DNA from: Labrenzia sp. OB1
Lineage (GTDB): Bacteria; Pseudomonadota; Alphaproteobacteria; Rhizobiales; Stappiaceae
Reading direction: 5' to 3'
Assembly (NCBI RefSeq): GCF_001624695.1
Contig: NZ_JSEP01000028.1
Span: forward strand, 1-57,909
DNA: 57,909 nt
The notes under the pieces were generated by a model that saw only the letters and a program-made list of their open reading frames with translations, ran no database searches and had not been told where the DNA came from. Position numbers and translations under genes: made by a program. Each line of letters starts with the position of its first letter. The first letter of the stretch is position 1. Positions 7,404-16,300 of the stretch are shown here, piece by piece.

Positions 7404-8386
7404 TATTTGGTCTCGCTGTTCAAGCTTGCAACAACAGGATTGGCGGTTTGGACGCGTACTTGACCGCGGGAGGCAACAGTTGCCGGGACGATGCGCCGGG
7501 ACTGAAGGTTCATGACATCGATGACATCGCCCTTGGCGCCGTCATCCATGGCCTGGGCACGAGATGTCAGTTTCATGCCCGCCAGTTCAAAGGTGACGGT
7601 GACCTTTTCACCCCGGCCGACAAGCACCGGATGACGGAAATCGTGGCGGGCGAGCGGTGCGTTGGCGCGCAGGCTGGTGCGCGCTTCCTTGCCGGTAATT
7701 TCCTCAGCATCGACGATGGCGCCCGCCGGCACCTTGCTGCGCGGGAGCCGGATAACGGCGAGTTCGTCTTCACTGAGAATATCGCCGCGGCGGAGCGGCT
7801 GGGACAGGGTCACAACCTCGATCATTTCCACGGCGGAGCCGCTCAGCGTGACAGCCTGGGTGCCGTGTTCGACCGCCACGGTGGCGAAGATGGTGAAGCG
7901 TCCGTTGGACTGCTGCCAGTCGACACGATCGATCCGCACCGGGTCCGTCACTTTCGGATCCGCCAGGATCTGTTCGGGAGCCTGGACCAGTCTCACATTG
8001 AGATTGTCGGCGTCCACGCCGGCATTGCGTTCGGCAAGAGCCGTGCGGACCAGTCCTTCAAGACGCCCCCGGTCGAACCTGGTGGCACCCCGGTGGACAA
8101 CGACCGAGCGCAATCCGTCGGTGCCGGCGAGTTCCAGACCCGCTGCCCGGGCGCGCTGGGCGACCACATCCGCGGACACATTGCCTGATGTTCCCATATC
8201 CGGTGAGCGGAAGAGGGGTTTGGGCGCCAGCAGTCCGGCATTCGAATAGAAGTCTCCGACTGTCACGATATCGGACAGGGTCAGAACCTGGGAGCGCAGA
8301 ATGGGGCGCTCTTCCGCAACCGACACTCCGCTGGCGAGGGCCGCCAGCAAGAGGGCGGTCGCGGTCTTCAGAAGGTGTTTCATCAT
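7403..8386 (-). CDS. flgA: P-ring assembly chaperone FlgA
   Basis: FlgA is the periplasmic chaperone needed for FlgI polymerisation into the P-ring. The 327 residues carry a signal peptide (1-24), a variable N-terminal half, and the C-terminal SAF-type domain: LSQPLRRGDILSEDELAVIR, then NAPLARHDFRHPVLVGRGE and ending with the RGQVRVQTAN block. It is longer than the enterobacterial protein (about 220) because of the N-terminal half, a normal feature of alphaproteobacterial FlgA. GGAAGG sits five bases before the first of two tandem ATGs. It is coupled to flgH by a TAATG overlap. Confidence 0.92.
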   Translation of the reverse strand: MMKHLLKTATALLLAALASGVSVAEERPILRSQVLTLSDIVTVGDFYSNAGLLAPKPLFRSPDMGTSGNVSADVVAQRARAAGLELAGTDGLRSVVVHRGATRFDRGRLEGLVRTALAERNAGVDADNLNVRLVQAPEQILADPKVTDPVRIDRVDWQQSNGRFTIFATVAVEHGTQAVTLSGSAVEMIEVVTLSQPLRRGDILSEDELAVIRLPRSKVPAGAIVDAEEITGKEARTSLRANAPLARHDFRHPVLVGRGEKVTVTFELAGMKLTSRAQAMDDGAKGDVIDVMNLQSRRIVPATVASRGQVRVQTANPVVASLNSETK

Positions 8387-8401
8387 CTCAGCCTTCCAGT
8401 C

Positions 8402-9184
8402 TTAGCGCAGGTTGGTGGTCGTGGAGTACATCTCGTCGGCAGCCTGGATGATTTGCGAATTCATCTCATAGGCGCGCTGAGCCGAAATGAGGTCGGCGAT
8501 TTCCGTCACCGCATCCACATTGGCCATTTCCAGGAAGTACTGCGCGACGCTGCCGAAGCCGTTGTCACCGGGGTCGCCGGTTTCAGGGGCGCCGCTGGCA
8601 TCCGTTTCCCGAAAGAGGTTGTCGCCGATGGCCTCAAGGCCCGCCGTGTTGACGAACCTGACCAATTGGACCTGGCCGAGCTGGACGGTGTTGCCTGCCT
8701 GATCGACGCCCTGAACCTCACCGGTGTTGGAAACGGTGATGTCCAGGGTGGTTTCGGGAATGTTGATGCCCGGGTTGACGGTGTAGCCGTCAACGGTCAC
8801 CAACTGGCCGTCCGCGTCCCGCTCGAACGAGCCGTCCCGGGTGTAGACCGTTGTGCCGTCCGGCATGTCGATCTGGAAGAAACCTTCACCGCGGATTGCC
8901 ATGTCGAGCTGCTTGCCGGTCTGTTCCAGCGAGCCTTGAGACATGATGCGGGTGGTGGAGGCCAGCTTGACGCCGGACCCGATCTGGATACCGGTCGGGA
9001 CAATCGTTCCGGCGTCGGACGTCTCCGTGCCCATCCGGCGCAGGTTCTGGTAGAGAAGATCCTGGAAATCCGCACGCTGCTTCTTGAAGCCGGTCGTGCG
9101 CATGTTGGCCACGTTGTTCGAAATGACTTCGACATTCAGTTCCTGGGCCTTCATGCCCGTCGCGGCGATATGGAGTGCTTTCAT
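8402..9184 (-). CDS. flgG: distal rod protein FlgG
   Basis: FlgG builds the distal rod crossing the periplasm. The 260-residue length is standard. The N-terminal flagellar rod signature MKALHIAATGMKAQELNVEV with NNVANMRTTGFKKQRADFQD, the middle GEGFFQIDMPDGTTVYTRDG, and the C-terminal YFLEMANVDAVTEIADLISA and QRAYEMNSQIIQAADEM are all present. It lies second in the flgF operon, 21 bases after flgF, with flgA 15 bases downstream. Confidence 0.97.
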   Translation of the reverse strand: MKALHIAATGMKAQELNVEVISNNVANMRTTGFKKQRADFQDLLYQNLRRMGTETSDAGTIVPTGIQIGSGVKLASTTRIMSQGSLEQTGKQLDMAIRGEGFFQIDMPDGTTVYTRDGSFERDADGQLVTVDGYTVNPGINIPETTLDITVSNTGEVQGVDQAGNTVQLGQVQLVRFVNTAGLEAIGDNLFRETDASGAPETGDPGDNGFGSVAQYFLEMANVDAVTEIADLISAQRAYEMNSQIIQAADEMYSTTTNLR

Positions 9185-9205
9185 TTTCTTATTCCTCGAT
9201 GCCGC

Positions 9206-9946
9206 TTAGGCCTGAAATTTTCCAAGGGTTCCGATGGCCTGCCGGCGCAGCTCATCCAGATCCTTCACGACCTTGGATGTCGCGTCATAGGCGCGGGTCA
9301 CCTCGATAAGCCGGGTTACTTCGGTGATGCCGTAAACATTCGAGCCTTCGGTGGCGCCCTGAACCATGCGCACGTCAGCGGCAGGGATGGCGTTTTCTCC
9401 GGCGAAAAGCGTGTCACCGATTTTCTCCAGAGTCCGGACGTCTTCAAAATCGACGACCTTGATCCTGCCCCGTATGCCCTGCTCGGTCGCGATCGTGCCG
9501 TCCTTGGCAATCTCCACCAGGCCGTCCTCTACCGAAAAGGTCACTGGCCCGGCGTCGGTCATGACGGGATGTCCGCTGCCGGAAACGAGCTGACCGTTCG
9601 CATCAAGACCGAAGGCGCCGCTGCGGGTGTAGGCTTCCGTGCCATCTTCCATCTGGACGGCGAAGAAACCGTCGCCGGTCAGTGCGAGATCGAATTCATT
9701 GCCGGTCAACTTGACCGAGCCGTGCTCGAAGTTGGTCCGCGTGGTGAACATGTCCGTATAGGAAATCTTGCGGTCCTGTGGCAGAAAGGCGGTCCCGTCT
9801 GCCACCGGCATCAGATACTCGACAAAATGCAGGTTTTGCGACTTGAAACCCGTTGTGTTGATGTTCGCCATGTTGTTGGCGACCACATCCAGCTTGTGTC
9901 TCAAGATCGATTGCCTCGACAAGGCAACTAGTTGAGCGTTCTCCAT
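9206..9946 (-). CDS. flgF: proximal rod protein FlgF
   Basis: FlgF is a proximal rod subunit. The 246 residues have the rod N-terminus (ALSRQSILRHKLDVVANNMA, then NTTGFKSQ), a central DLALTGDGFFAVQMEDGTEA block, and a C-terminus with EVTRLIEVTRAYDATSKVV. It heads flgF-flgG-flgA-flgH and diverges from fliL. The sigma-54 promoter at 10020-10034 lies about 75 bases upstream, giving a leader of about 60 bases, which marks this as a late-class operon. Confidence 0.96.
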   Translation of the reverse strand: MENAQLVALSRQSILRHKLDVVANNMANINTTGFKSQNLHFVEYLMPVADGTAFLPQDRKISYTDMFTTRTNFEHGSVKLTGNEFDLALTGDGFFAVQMEDGTEAYTRSGAFGLDANGQLVSGSGHPVMTDAGPVTFSVEDGLVEIAKDGTIATEQGIRGRIKVVDFEDVRTLEKIGDTLFAGENAIPAADVRMVQGATEGSNVYGITEVTRLIEVTRAYDATSKVVKDLDELRRQAIGTLGKFQA

Positions 9947-10019
9947 AACGAACGGTTCCCTTCATGCTCCCCGAAAAGCCGGCCGACCTCCCCAGATCCG
10001 CTGGCTCGTTAAGGTTAAT

Positions 10020-10034
10020 GCACGCGGCGTGCCA
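10020..10034 (-). promoter_or_regulatory. sigma-54-type promoter for flgF operon
   Basis: The minus strand reads TGGCACGCCGCGTGC, with a perfect TGGCACG -24 block, GG-N10-GC spacing and a GTGC -12 element. The GGCAA-N3-TTGCC palindrome at 10119 lies about 85 bases upstream of the -24 box, a typical enhancer distance. A TTAAGGTTAA palindrome at 10009-10018 covers the predicted start site. Confidence 0.75.
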
Positions 10035-10118
10035 ATTTTTAAATCGTTGGGAAATCTGGGTAAAAGCTTAACGGGGCGGATGCATGCGGCAAGAGATTCC
10101 GGCAAAACTTAACCAGTT

Positions 10119-10131
10119 GGCAATATTTGCC
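10119..10131. promoter_or_regulatory. GGCAA-N3-TTGCC palindrome, copy 2 (flgF/fliL)
   Basis: GGCAATATTTGCC is a perfect 5-3-5 inverted repeat in the divergent flgF-fliL control region. It sits between the flgF sigma-54 promoter and the fliL CtrA box, so one bound regulator could act on both directions. Confidence 0.68.
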
Positions 10132-10164
10132 CGGTGACTCGCGTCAGTGGAGCGGATCCAATCG

Positions 10165-10179
10165 TTAACCACTCGTTAA
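10165..10179 (+). promoter_or_regulatory. CtrA-type box for fliL operon
   Basis: TTAACCACTCGTTAA matches the CtrA consensus TTAA-N7-TTAA exactly and is followed by a C, as in many Caulobacter sites. It lies 60-74 bases before the fliL start. A further TTAA half-site follows at 10183-10186. Confidence 0.78.
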
Positions 10180-10238
10180 CCATTAACTCTTTAGTAATAA
10201 ATTAGCGCGCGCGAGCGCCAGCTGAAGCGGAGTGCGGA

Positions 10239-10748
10239 ATGGCGGACGAAAATGCCGCGGGCGAAGAAGACGAAGACGCCGCTGAAGGCGGTGGAGGCGG
10301 TGGCAAGAAGAAACTGATCCTGTTCGGAGGCATCGGGCTTGTGGTTCTGCTTGCCGTCGGTGGCGGTGCCTATTTCTTCCTGATGGGCTCGGACAGCCCG
10401 GCGCCGGCGTCGGGAGACGGGGATCAGGCGCAGGAAGTGCAAAAGCCGGTGGTGTTTTACGACCTGCCGGAAATGACCGTGAATCTGGCGACGGAAGGGC
10501 GCTCCACCTATCTCAAGGTCCGGATCGCGCTGGAAGTCGAAAACCGCGGAATGATCGACCAGATCCAACCGTTTTTGCCGCGTATACTGGATGCGTTCCA
10601 GATTTACCTGCGCGAGCTGCGCCCAGCGGACCTGGAAGGGTCTGCCGGTCTGTTCCGTCTGAAGGAAGAATTGCTCAGGCGGATCAATCTGTCGGTCTAT
10701 CCGGCAAAGGTTGAAGGGGTACTGTTCAAGGAAATTCTTGTTCAGTAG
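10239..10748 (+). CDS. fliL: flagellar basal-body protein FliL
   Basis: FliL is a single-pass inner-membrane protein around the stator that stabilises motor function. The 169 residues comprise an acidic, Gly-rich cytoplasmic N-terminus (1-22), one membrane segment (KKLILFGGIGLVVLLAVGGG, about 23-46), and a periplasmic domain with the family blocks LPEMTVNLATEG, YLKVRIALEVEN and LPRILDAFQIYLRELRPADL. It starts the fliL-fliM-DUF6468-motE operon under the CtrA box and lies six bases before fliM. Confidence 0.95.
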   Translation: MADENAAGEEDEDAAEGGGGGGKKKLILFGGIGLVVLLAVGGGAYFFLMGSDSPAPASGDGDQAQEVQKPVVFYDLPEMTVNLATEGRSTYLKVRIALEVENRGMIDQIQPFLPRILDAFQIYLRELRPADLEGSAGLFRLKEELLRRINLSVYPAKVEGVLFKEILVQ

Positions 10749-10754
10749 GGTTTT

Positions 10755-11988
10755 ATGGCTGATACCGACGAAGAAGACCTGTCCGAAGAGGACATGGCCG
10801 ATGCCTGGGGCGCTGCCCTGGCCGAGCAGGGTGCCGGCGGCGACGAAGACGACGATCTGGCCGCGGCCTGGGGTGCCGCGCTCGAAGAGCAGGGAGCCGG
10901 GGGCTCCGACGATATGGCGGCCCAATGGGCCGCGATGATCGACGACAGCGAGCCGGATCTGGAAAACGCCACACGAGGCGCTGACCGGGTCCTCAATCAG
11001 GAGGAAATCGACAACCTTCTGGGCTTCAATATCGAGGATACGATCGCGGGCGACCAGAGCGGCATTCGGGCGCTCATCAACTCGGCGATGGTTTCCTACG
11101 AGCGTCTGCCGATGCTCGAAATCGTGTTCGACCGGCTGGTGCGGTTGACGACCACCTCCTTGCGCAATTTCACCTCCGACAACGTCGAAGTGTCACTGGA
11201 TTCCATCAGTTCGGTGCGTTTCGGCGATTATCTGAACTCGATTCCCCTGCCGGCCATTCTCGGTGTGTTCAAGGCCGAGGAGTGGGACGGCTTCGGGCTG
11301 ATCACGGTTGAGTCCAGCCTGATCTACTCCATCATCGACGTGCTGCTCGGCGGCGGCCGGGGGACTTCGGCCGTCCGCGTGGAAGGCCGCCCCTACACGA
11401 CCATCGAAACGGGCCTGGTCCAGCAGATGGTGTCGCTCATTCTGCAGGATGCGGAGCAGGCATTCGCGCCGTTGTCACCGGTCCACTTCAATCTTGAACG
11501 GCTTGAGACCAACCCGCGCTTCGCAGCGATCTCCCGCCCCGCCAACGCGGCCATCCTCGTAGAGCTCCGGATCGACATGGAAGACCGGGGGGGGGTCGGT
11601 CGAGATCATGATGCCCTATGCGACGCTGGAGCCGATCCGCGATCTGCTTCTGCAGATGTTCATGGGCGAGAAATTCGGCCGCGATCCGATCTGGGAAGGC
11701 CATCTGGCCTCCGAGATCCACGCGGCGGAGGTCGAGGTCGATGCGGTCCTTTACGAAACCTACCTGCCGCTCGGGCGGATTCTGAGCCTGGGCGTCGGCC
11801 AGACGCTGGTGTTCGATGTGGACCCGACCGATCCCGTGCTGATCAAATGCGGCAATGTTCCGTTGACGGAGGGGACGCTCGGTAAAGTGGACGATTCCAT
11901 TTCCATCCGAGTCGCACAGAATTTGCGAAAGCCGAAAATGACCCTGGCCGCGTTCGAGCGAGCCATGCAAAGCGAAATGGAGAATTAA
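10755..11988 (+). pseudogene. fliM: flagellar motor switch FliM, frameshifted in a G9 tract
   Basis: FliM is the C-ring protein that binds CheY-P. The first frame (10755 to about 11595) encodes residues 1 to about 280, and the second frame (to 11988) encodes the rest. Together they give a normal FliM of about 410 residues ending in VAQNLRKPKMTLAAFERAM. The break is a run of nine G at 11587-11595; with eight G the protein reads MEDRGGSVEIMMPYATLEPI, the expected family sequence. The flanking halves show no other damage. So this is a sequencing error, a phase-variable or slippage tract, or a recent mutation. The N-terminus also carries Trp-containing repeats (Trp18, Trp39, Trp58) before the CheY-binding motif LNQEEIDNLLGF. 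The stop overlaps the next start as TAATG. Confidence 0.9.
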
Positions 11989-12563
11989 TGACCACCTTGC
12001 CACTCGGGATGATTATCGAAGGTATGGTCGCTGTTCTGCTGCTGATTACAATCGGCTACTGCTGGATGCTGAACAGGCGTCTGCAGCGGCTGCGCGCCGA
12101 CGAGCAAGTGCTGCGGGCAACCATTTCGGAGCTAATGACGGCAACGGAAATCGCCGAACGGGCGATTCTGGGGCTGAAGACCACCGCCGCGGACGCGGAC
12201 AAGACTCTCGGCACCCGGCTCAAGCAGGCGGAAACCATGTCGCACAATCTGGCCGACCAACTGGGAGAAGGCGAGAAGGTGTTCAACCGCATCACCCAGA
12301 TCGCCGAAGCCGCCCGCTCGGCCATGCCGCAAAGGGAAAGCGCGCCACGCGGCGACGCCTACGCGGTGCAACCTCCTCTCGCTGCGACCCATTCTCCGCA
12401 GGAGCAGGTCCATGCGCCTGCCGCTCCTCACTATGGTGGGGTCTCGGCTCCTGAACCGGCGGCGGAGCGCAAGCGCAGCCGCACCAGCGACATACGCAGC
12501 GCGGCAGCGGAAGCGACGGCCCGTCTGGAAGAGTTTCGCAGGCGCAAGGGCGCGGCGGCATGA
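11988..12563 (+). CDS. DUF6468-type membrane protein of motor operon
   Basis: A 191-residue protein with one N-terminal membrane segment (about 7-27, GMIIEGMVAVLLLITIGYCW), then a long helical region (LNRRLQRLRADEQVLRATIS to about residue 115) and a basic C-terminal tail ending in EATARLEEFRRRKGAAA. I recognise this as the DUF6468 family, which in alphaproteobacteria lies between fliM and motE. No biochemical role is known to me; conserved linkage suggests a stator- or C-ring-associated coiled coil. It overlaps fliM by TAATG and motE by four bases, so coupling is tight. Confidence 0.7.
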   Translation: MTTLPLGMIIEGMVAVLLLITIGYCWMLNRRLQRLRADEQVLRATISELMTATEIAERAILGLKTTAADADKTLGTRLKQAETMSHNLADQLGEGEKVFNRITQIAEAARSAMPQRESAPRGDAYAVQPPLAATHSPQEQVHAPAAPHYGGVSAPEPAAERKRSRTSDIRSAAAEATARLEEFRRRKGAAA

Positions 12564-13282
12564 ACTTGAGACTGCTTCCATTGCTGGGGATTTCGGCAAG
12601 CGCCCTGCTTGCGCTGAAGGTGCTTGGGCTCGTGCTCGGGCCCGAAAGCGGCAATCTTCCGATCAATGGGGCAGTCGCCCAGGAGACCGCGGCCAGCGAC
12701 AATGCCGGTGAAGCCCCGCCCGATATGCCCGAGGGAGCGCCACCGCCGCCACCGCCCGGAGATGGTGTGCCCGACCAGCCGGTCTTGCCGGATAGTCTTG
12801 AAATCGGTGGATCCGCTGCCGAGCGGGCCGTGCTGGAAAGTCTCGGAAAGCGCCGGGAAAGCCTTCAGCAGCAGGAGGGACAGCTCGATTTGCGGGAAAA
12901 ACTCCTGCAGGCAACCGAAGAGCGCATTCAGAAGCAGGTGGACGAACTCAAGCAACTGGAACAGCGGATAGAAGCTGCTGTCGGCGAAAAAGAGAAGCAG
13001 GAGCGCGAGGAGATCGCCGGGCTTGTGACCATGTATGAAAGCATGAAGCCCAAGGATGCCGCTCGCATTTTCGACAGGCTTAGCCTTCCGATCCTCCTCA
13101 AGGTGGTCCGCCAGATGAAGCCGAGAAAAATGGCGGATATTCTGGCGCGGATGTCAGGCGAGTCCGCTGAAAAACTGACCGTCGCCATCGCCGGAGACCC
13201 GGACGGGGCCACAAAAGTCGCCAAGCCGATGCCGGCCCAGCCGCCTGTTCAGGATAACTTGCCTAAAATCCCGTCTAACTGA
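12560..13282 (+). CDS. motE: MotE-like periplasmic motility chaperone
   Basis: A 240-residue protein with a hydrophobic N-terminal signal or anchor (1-27), a Pro-rich linker, a coiled coil (about 90-150, rich in Glu/Gln/Lys), and a C-terminal MgtE-N-like domain: MYESMKPKDAARIFDRL, then VVRQMKPRKMADILARM. In Sinorhizobium, MotE is a periplasmic chaperone for the stator accessory MotC. It overlaps the DUF6468 gene by four bases. The large periplasmic TPR gene 93 bases downstream could be its client; that is inference. Confidence 0.75.
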   Translation: MNLRLLPLLGISASALLALKVLGLVLGPESGNLPINGAVAQETAASDNAGEAPPDMPEGAPPPPPPGDGVPDQPVLPDSLEIGGSAAERAVLESLGKRRESLQQQEGQLDLREKLLQATEERIQKQVDELKQLEQRIEAAVGEKEKQEREEIAGLVTMYESMKPKDAARIFDRLSLPILLKVVRQMKPRKMADILARMSGESAEKLTVAIAGDPDGATKVAKPMPAQPPVQDNLPKIPSN

Positions 13283-13375
13283 GCGAAACACGCGGATTTA
13301 GGCGTGCCGCGTAAGGGCACGTTAAGAACAGAAAACTAATAATGGTGTGTTGGTGTTATCCAAGGACAGAACAAC

Positions 13376-16300
13376 TTGCAGGGACCGTTCCTGACCACTG
13401 GTAAAAGCTACTATGCCGCCATTTCGGGCGGACGGCGGGCGCTTTCGCGTCTGGCCGCGGCTGCCGTGTGGTCGATCCTGGTCCTGTCGCTGAGTGCCGG
13501 TCTTGCCCCGCTCAGGGCGCAGTCGCTTGAACCGGTGGATGTGGACGTCTCCCAGAAAGACGGATACGGCCGGATCGTCCTGACCTTCAAGGACCGGACG
13601 CTGCTACCGATCTACGATGCCCTGATCACCGGCGGCGTGTTGCGGATTTCCTTCGAAGAGCCGATCGATATCAATGTCGACGACGTGCCGCTGGACCTCA
13701 AGGATTACGTCGCCATCGCCCGCCGCGACCCGGACGGCAGCGCCATCCGCTTCGCCCTGAAGAACCAGTTCAAGATCAACACGCTGGAAGCGGGTGAAAA
13801 ACTCTTTGTCGATATCCTGCCGCTCGACTGGCAGGGCCTGCCACCCGGTCTGCCCGACGATGTGGTGCGGGAGTTGGCCAAACGTGCCGAAGCCGCCATG
13901 CGCAAGGTTCGTGCACTGGAACAGGCGCGGCTGAAGGCGCAGGAAGGTCCGGAGGTCGAGCTTTATGTGGGCGAACACCCGACCTTTACCCGGCTTGTCT
14001 TCGATTGGTCCATCAAGTTCGATACCGCCTTCGTCCGCGAGAACGACATCATCAAGTTGACGTTCAATCATCCGGCGCAGCTGGATATTTCCCATCTGCG
14101 TGCGCATCTCCCCCAAGGGGTCATCGATGCCACCTCGTTCCTGGACCAGGGCAAGCTCAAGTTCCTGATGCGTATCGAACCGTCGGTTGATATTCGCGCC
14201 TTCCGCGAAGAGCAGACCTATGTCATCGACGTTACGCCCGAGAACATGACCGCGAACGATCCGGCGAACGCCATGATCAACAGGGAACTGTCTGTCGAGG
14301 ACAACGAAAACCGCAAAAACATGATCACCGCTCCCGGCCTGAGGGATACGCGCGAAGTGAAGGATCCGCGTGGTCTGCCGTCGTCCGGTCCGGCTGTCTC
14401 CGCAGGGGGCAACGCCATGAAGGAATCGGAGGCTGACGATTCCCCGGCCTATACAGTGGTTCCGCTTGCACCCGCGAAGGCCGATGAGGGGGCGAAGTTG
14501 CCGGATGCCGGGCAACCGCCGGGAACTCCCCCCGATCCTTCGATTGCAGCCGCACCCGAGATACCCGGGGAACCCCGGCTGGCGATGGTGCCCAGATCCA
14601 AGCCGGTTCACTCCGCTGAAGCCGAAACCAACACGACCGCGACAGCGGTCGAAACACTTCGGGCACCGGAGCTTGTCGCTTCCGTGCTTTCCCCGGACGG
14701 TGCGAGTGACGTTCACCCGTCGGACAGCCTGATCACTTCTGCAATTCCCGATCCGGACGGTGGAAAGCCAGAGGCGGATCAACCGGGAGCGGCACCGATC
14801 GTAACCGCGCAGGTCGCGCCCGGGGCTATGCCCTTGTCCGGTTCGGCACCCGAAGATGCACAGGAAGAAGAATTCACGCGTCAGGCACCGATGCTCGATC
14901 TTTCCTCGCAGCAGATCGATGCGCCCCAGAACCAGGTTCAGGAACAGGATCAGGCGGTGGCGCAGGGCGATACTGAAAATGTTCAGACCGTGCAGCCGGG
15001 CGAAACCGCCGGTGGCTCGGCCGAGGAGGCAATGCCTTCGCCTCAGGATGCCGTGCAGATGGAGCCCCCCCAGAACCTGGGCGGGTCGGATGTGCCTGCG
15101 GCTATTCAGTTGCCCAGTCGTCAGCAGACTGCCGTGCCGGATGTCTGGCGGGCAACGGGCGGGCAGGACCTGACGCAGACGCCGGCTTCTCCGGAGACGC
15201 CTCCGGCCGAGTTTGCCGAGGAGGTTCGCAACTTCGTATCGGCTGAGGCTCGCAGGATCGGTAACACCGTGCGCGTGGTTTTTCCCTTTTCCGAACCGGT
15301 CTCGAGCGCCGTTTTCCGCCGCAATGACAGCATCTGGATGGTGTTCGACACCGACGCCACCATCGATACGAGGGGCATGGTCTCGGCGCTGGCTGAAACC
15401 GCTGAAACCATCGATGTGGATCAATTCGAGGATTATCAGATCCTGCGCATGGACATGAACGATCCCGTGCTGGCGACGGTGGGTGTGGACGGCAATGCCT
15501 GGTCGCTGGTGATCGGAGACATGATCCTGGAGCCGTCCATTCCGCTTAAACTGGAACGCAACATCCGTGGTGACGGCGGCTCGGCGCTGCGGGTGCTTTA
15601 TCAGGAACCCCAGAATATCCGCCAGGTTGAAGATCCGTTCGTGGGCGACAAGATATCTCTGGTGACCGGATTCGGTCCGCCAAGGGGGGTGTTGAAACCA
15701 CAAAACTTCGTCGACCTGAATGCGCTGAGCTCGGCGCAGGGCATCGCCATTGCGCCGAAGTCCGATGGCGTGAAGATGCAGATTCTCGGCGACGATGTGA
15801 TTATCGAAAAGGATGGTGGTCTTTCCCTGTCCAGCGAGCATCTGCGAGGTGGAACCGGGGCTTTCAACAGGATCATCGATCCTGCGGAGAGCAATTATAT
15901 CGAATTCGTGTCTCTCAGCACGGAAGGGCCGGGTGCCTACCGCTCACGGCTTCAGGAGCTGCAGGATCGTCTGGCGCAATCGCCGCCCGGCAAACGTCGG
16001 CAATCGCTGATGGCGCTGGCCCGGTTTTATCTGGCGCATCAGTTCGCCCAGGAAGCGCAAGGCCTGATGAAGCTGGCGCTTGAGGAAGAGCCGGCAATGG
16101 CGGAGGACAGTTCCTTCAACCTGATGATGGGCGCCGCCCAGACGATGGCCAACAGGCCTGAAGAGGCCTATGCCAATCTGAACCGGCCAGAACTGAAAAA
16201 CAGTCCGGATGCAGCCATCTGGCAGACGATTGTCGATGTCAAGCTGGGACACTGGACACCCGCGCGCATCGCAATGCCGCGCGGTCGGGCGGTGATCGGC

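Noticed and set aside
10112..10131. Sigma-54 promoter for fliL in TTGGCAATATTTGCCC
   Set aside because: GG and GC are eight bases apart rather than ten; the sequence is better explained as the GGCAA-N3-TTGCC palindrome.
13300..13322. Terminator after motE
   Set aside because: CGTGCC/GGGCACG forms a short stem but no T-run follows; the TPR gene may be co-transcribed.
13604..15841. A 745-codon open frame antisense to the TPR gene
   Set aside because: It is a GC-bias shadow: no family motif or ribosome site, and the sense frame has a signal peptide, beta domains and TPRs.
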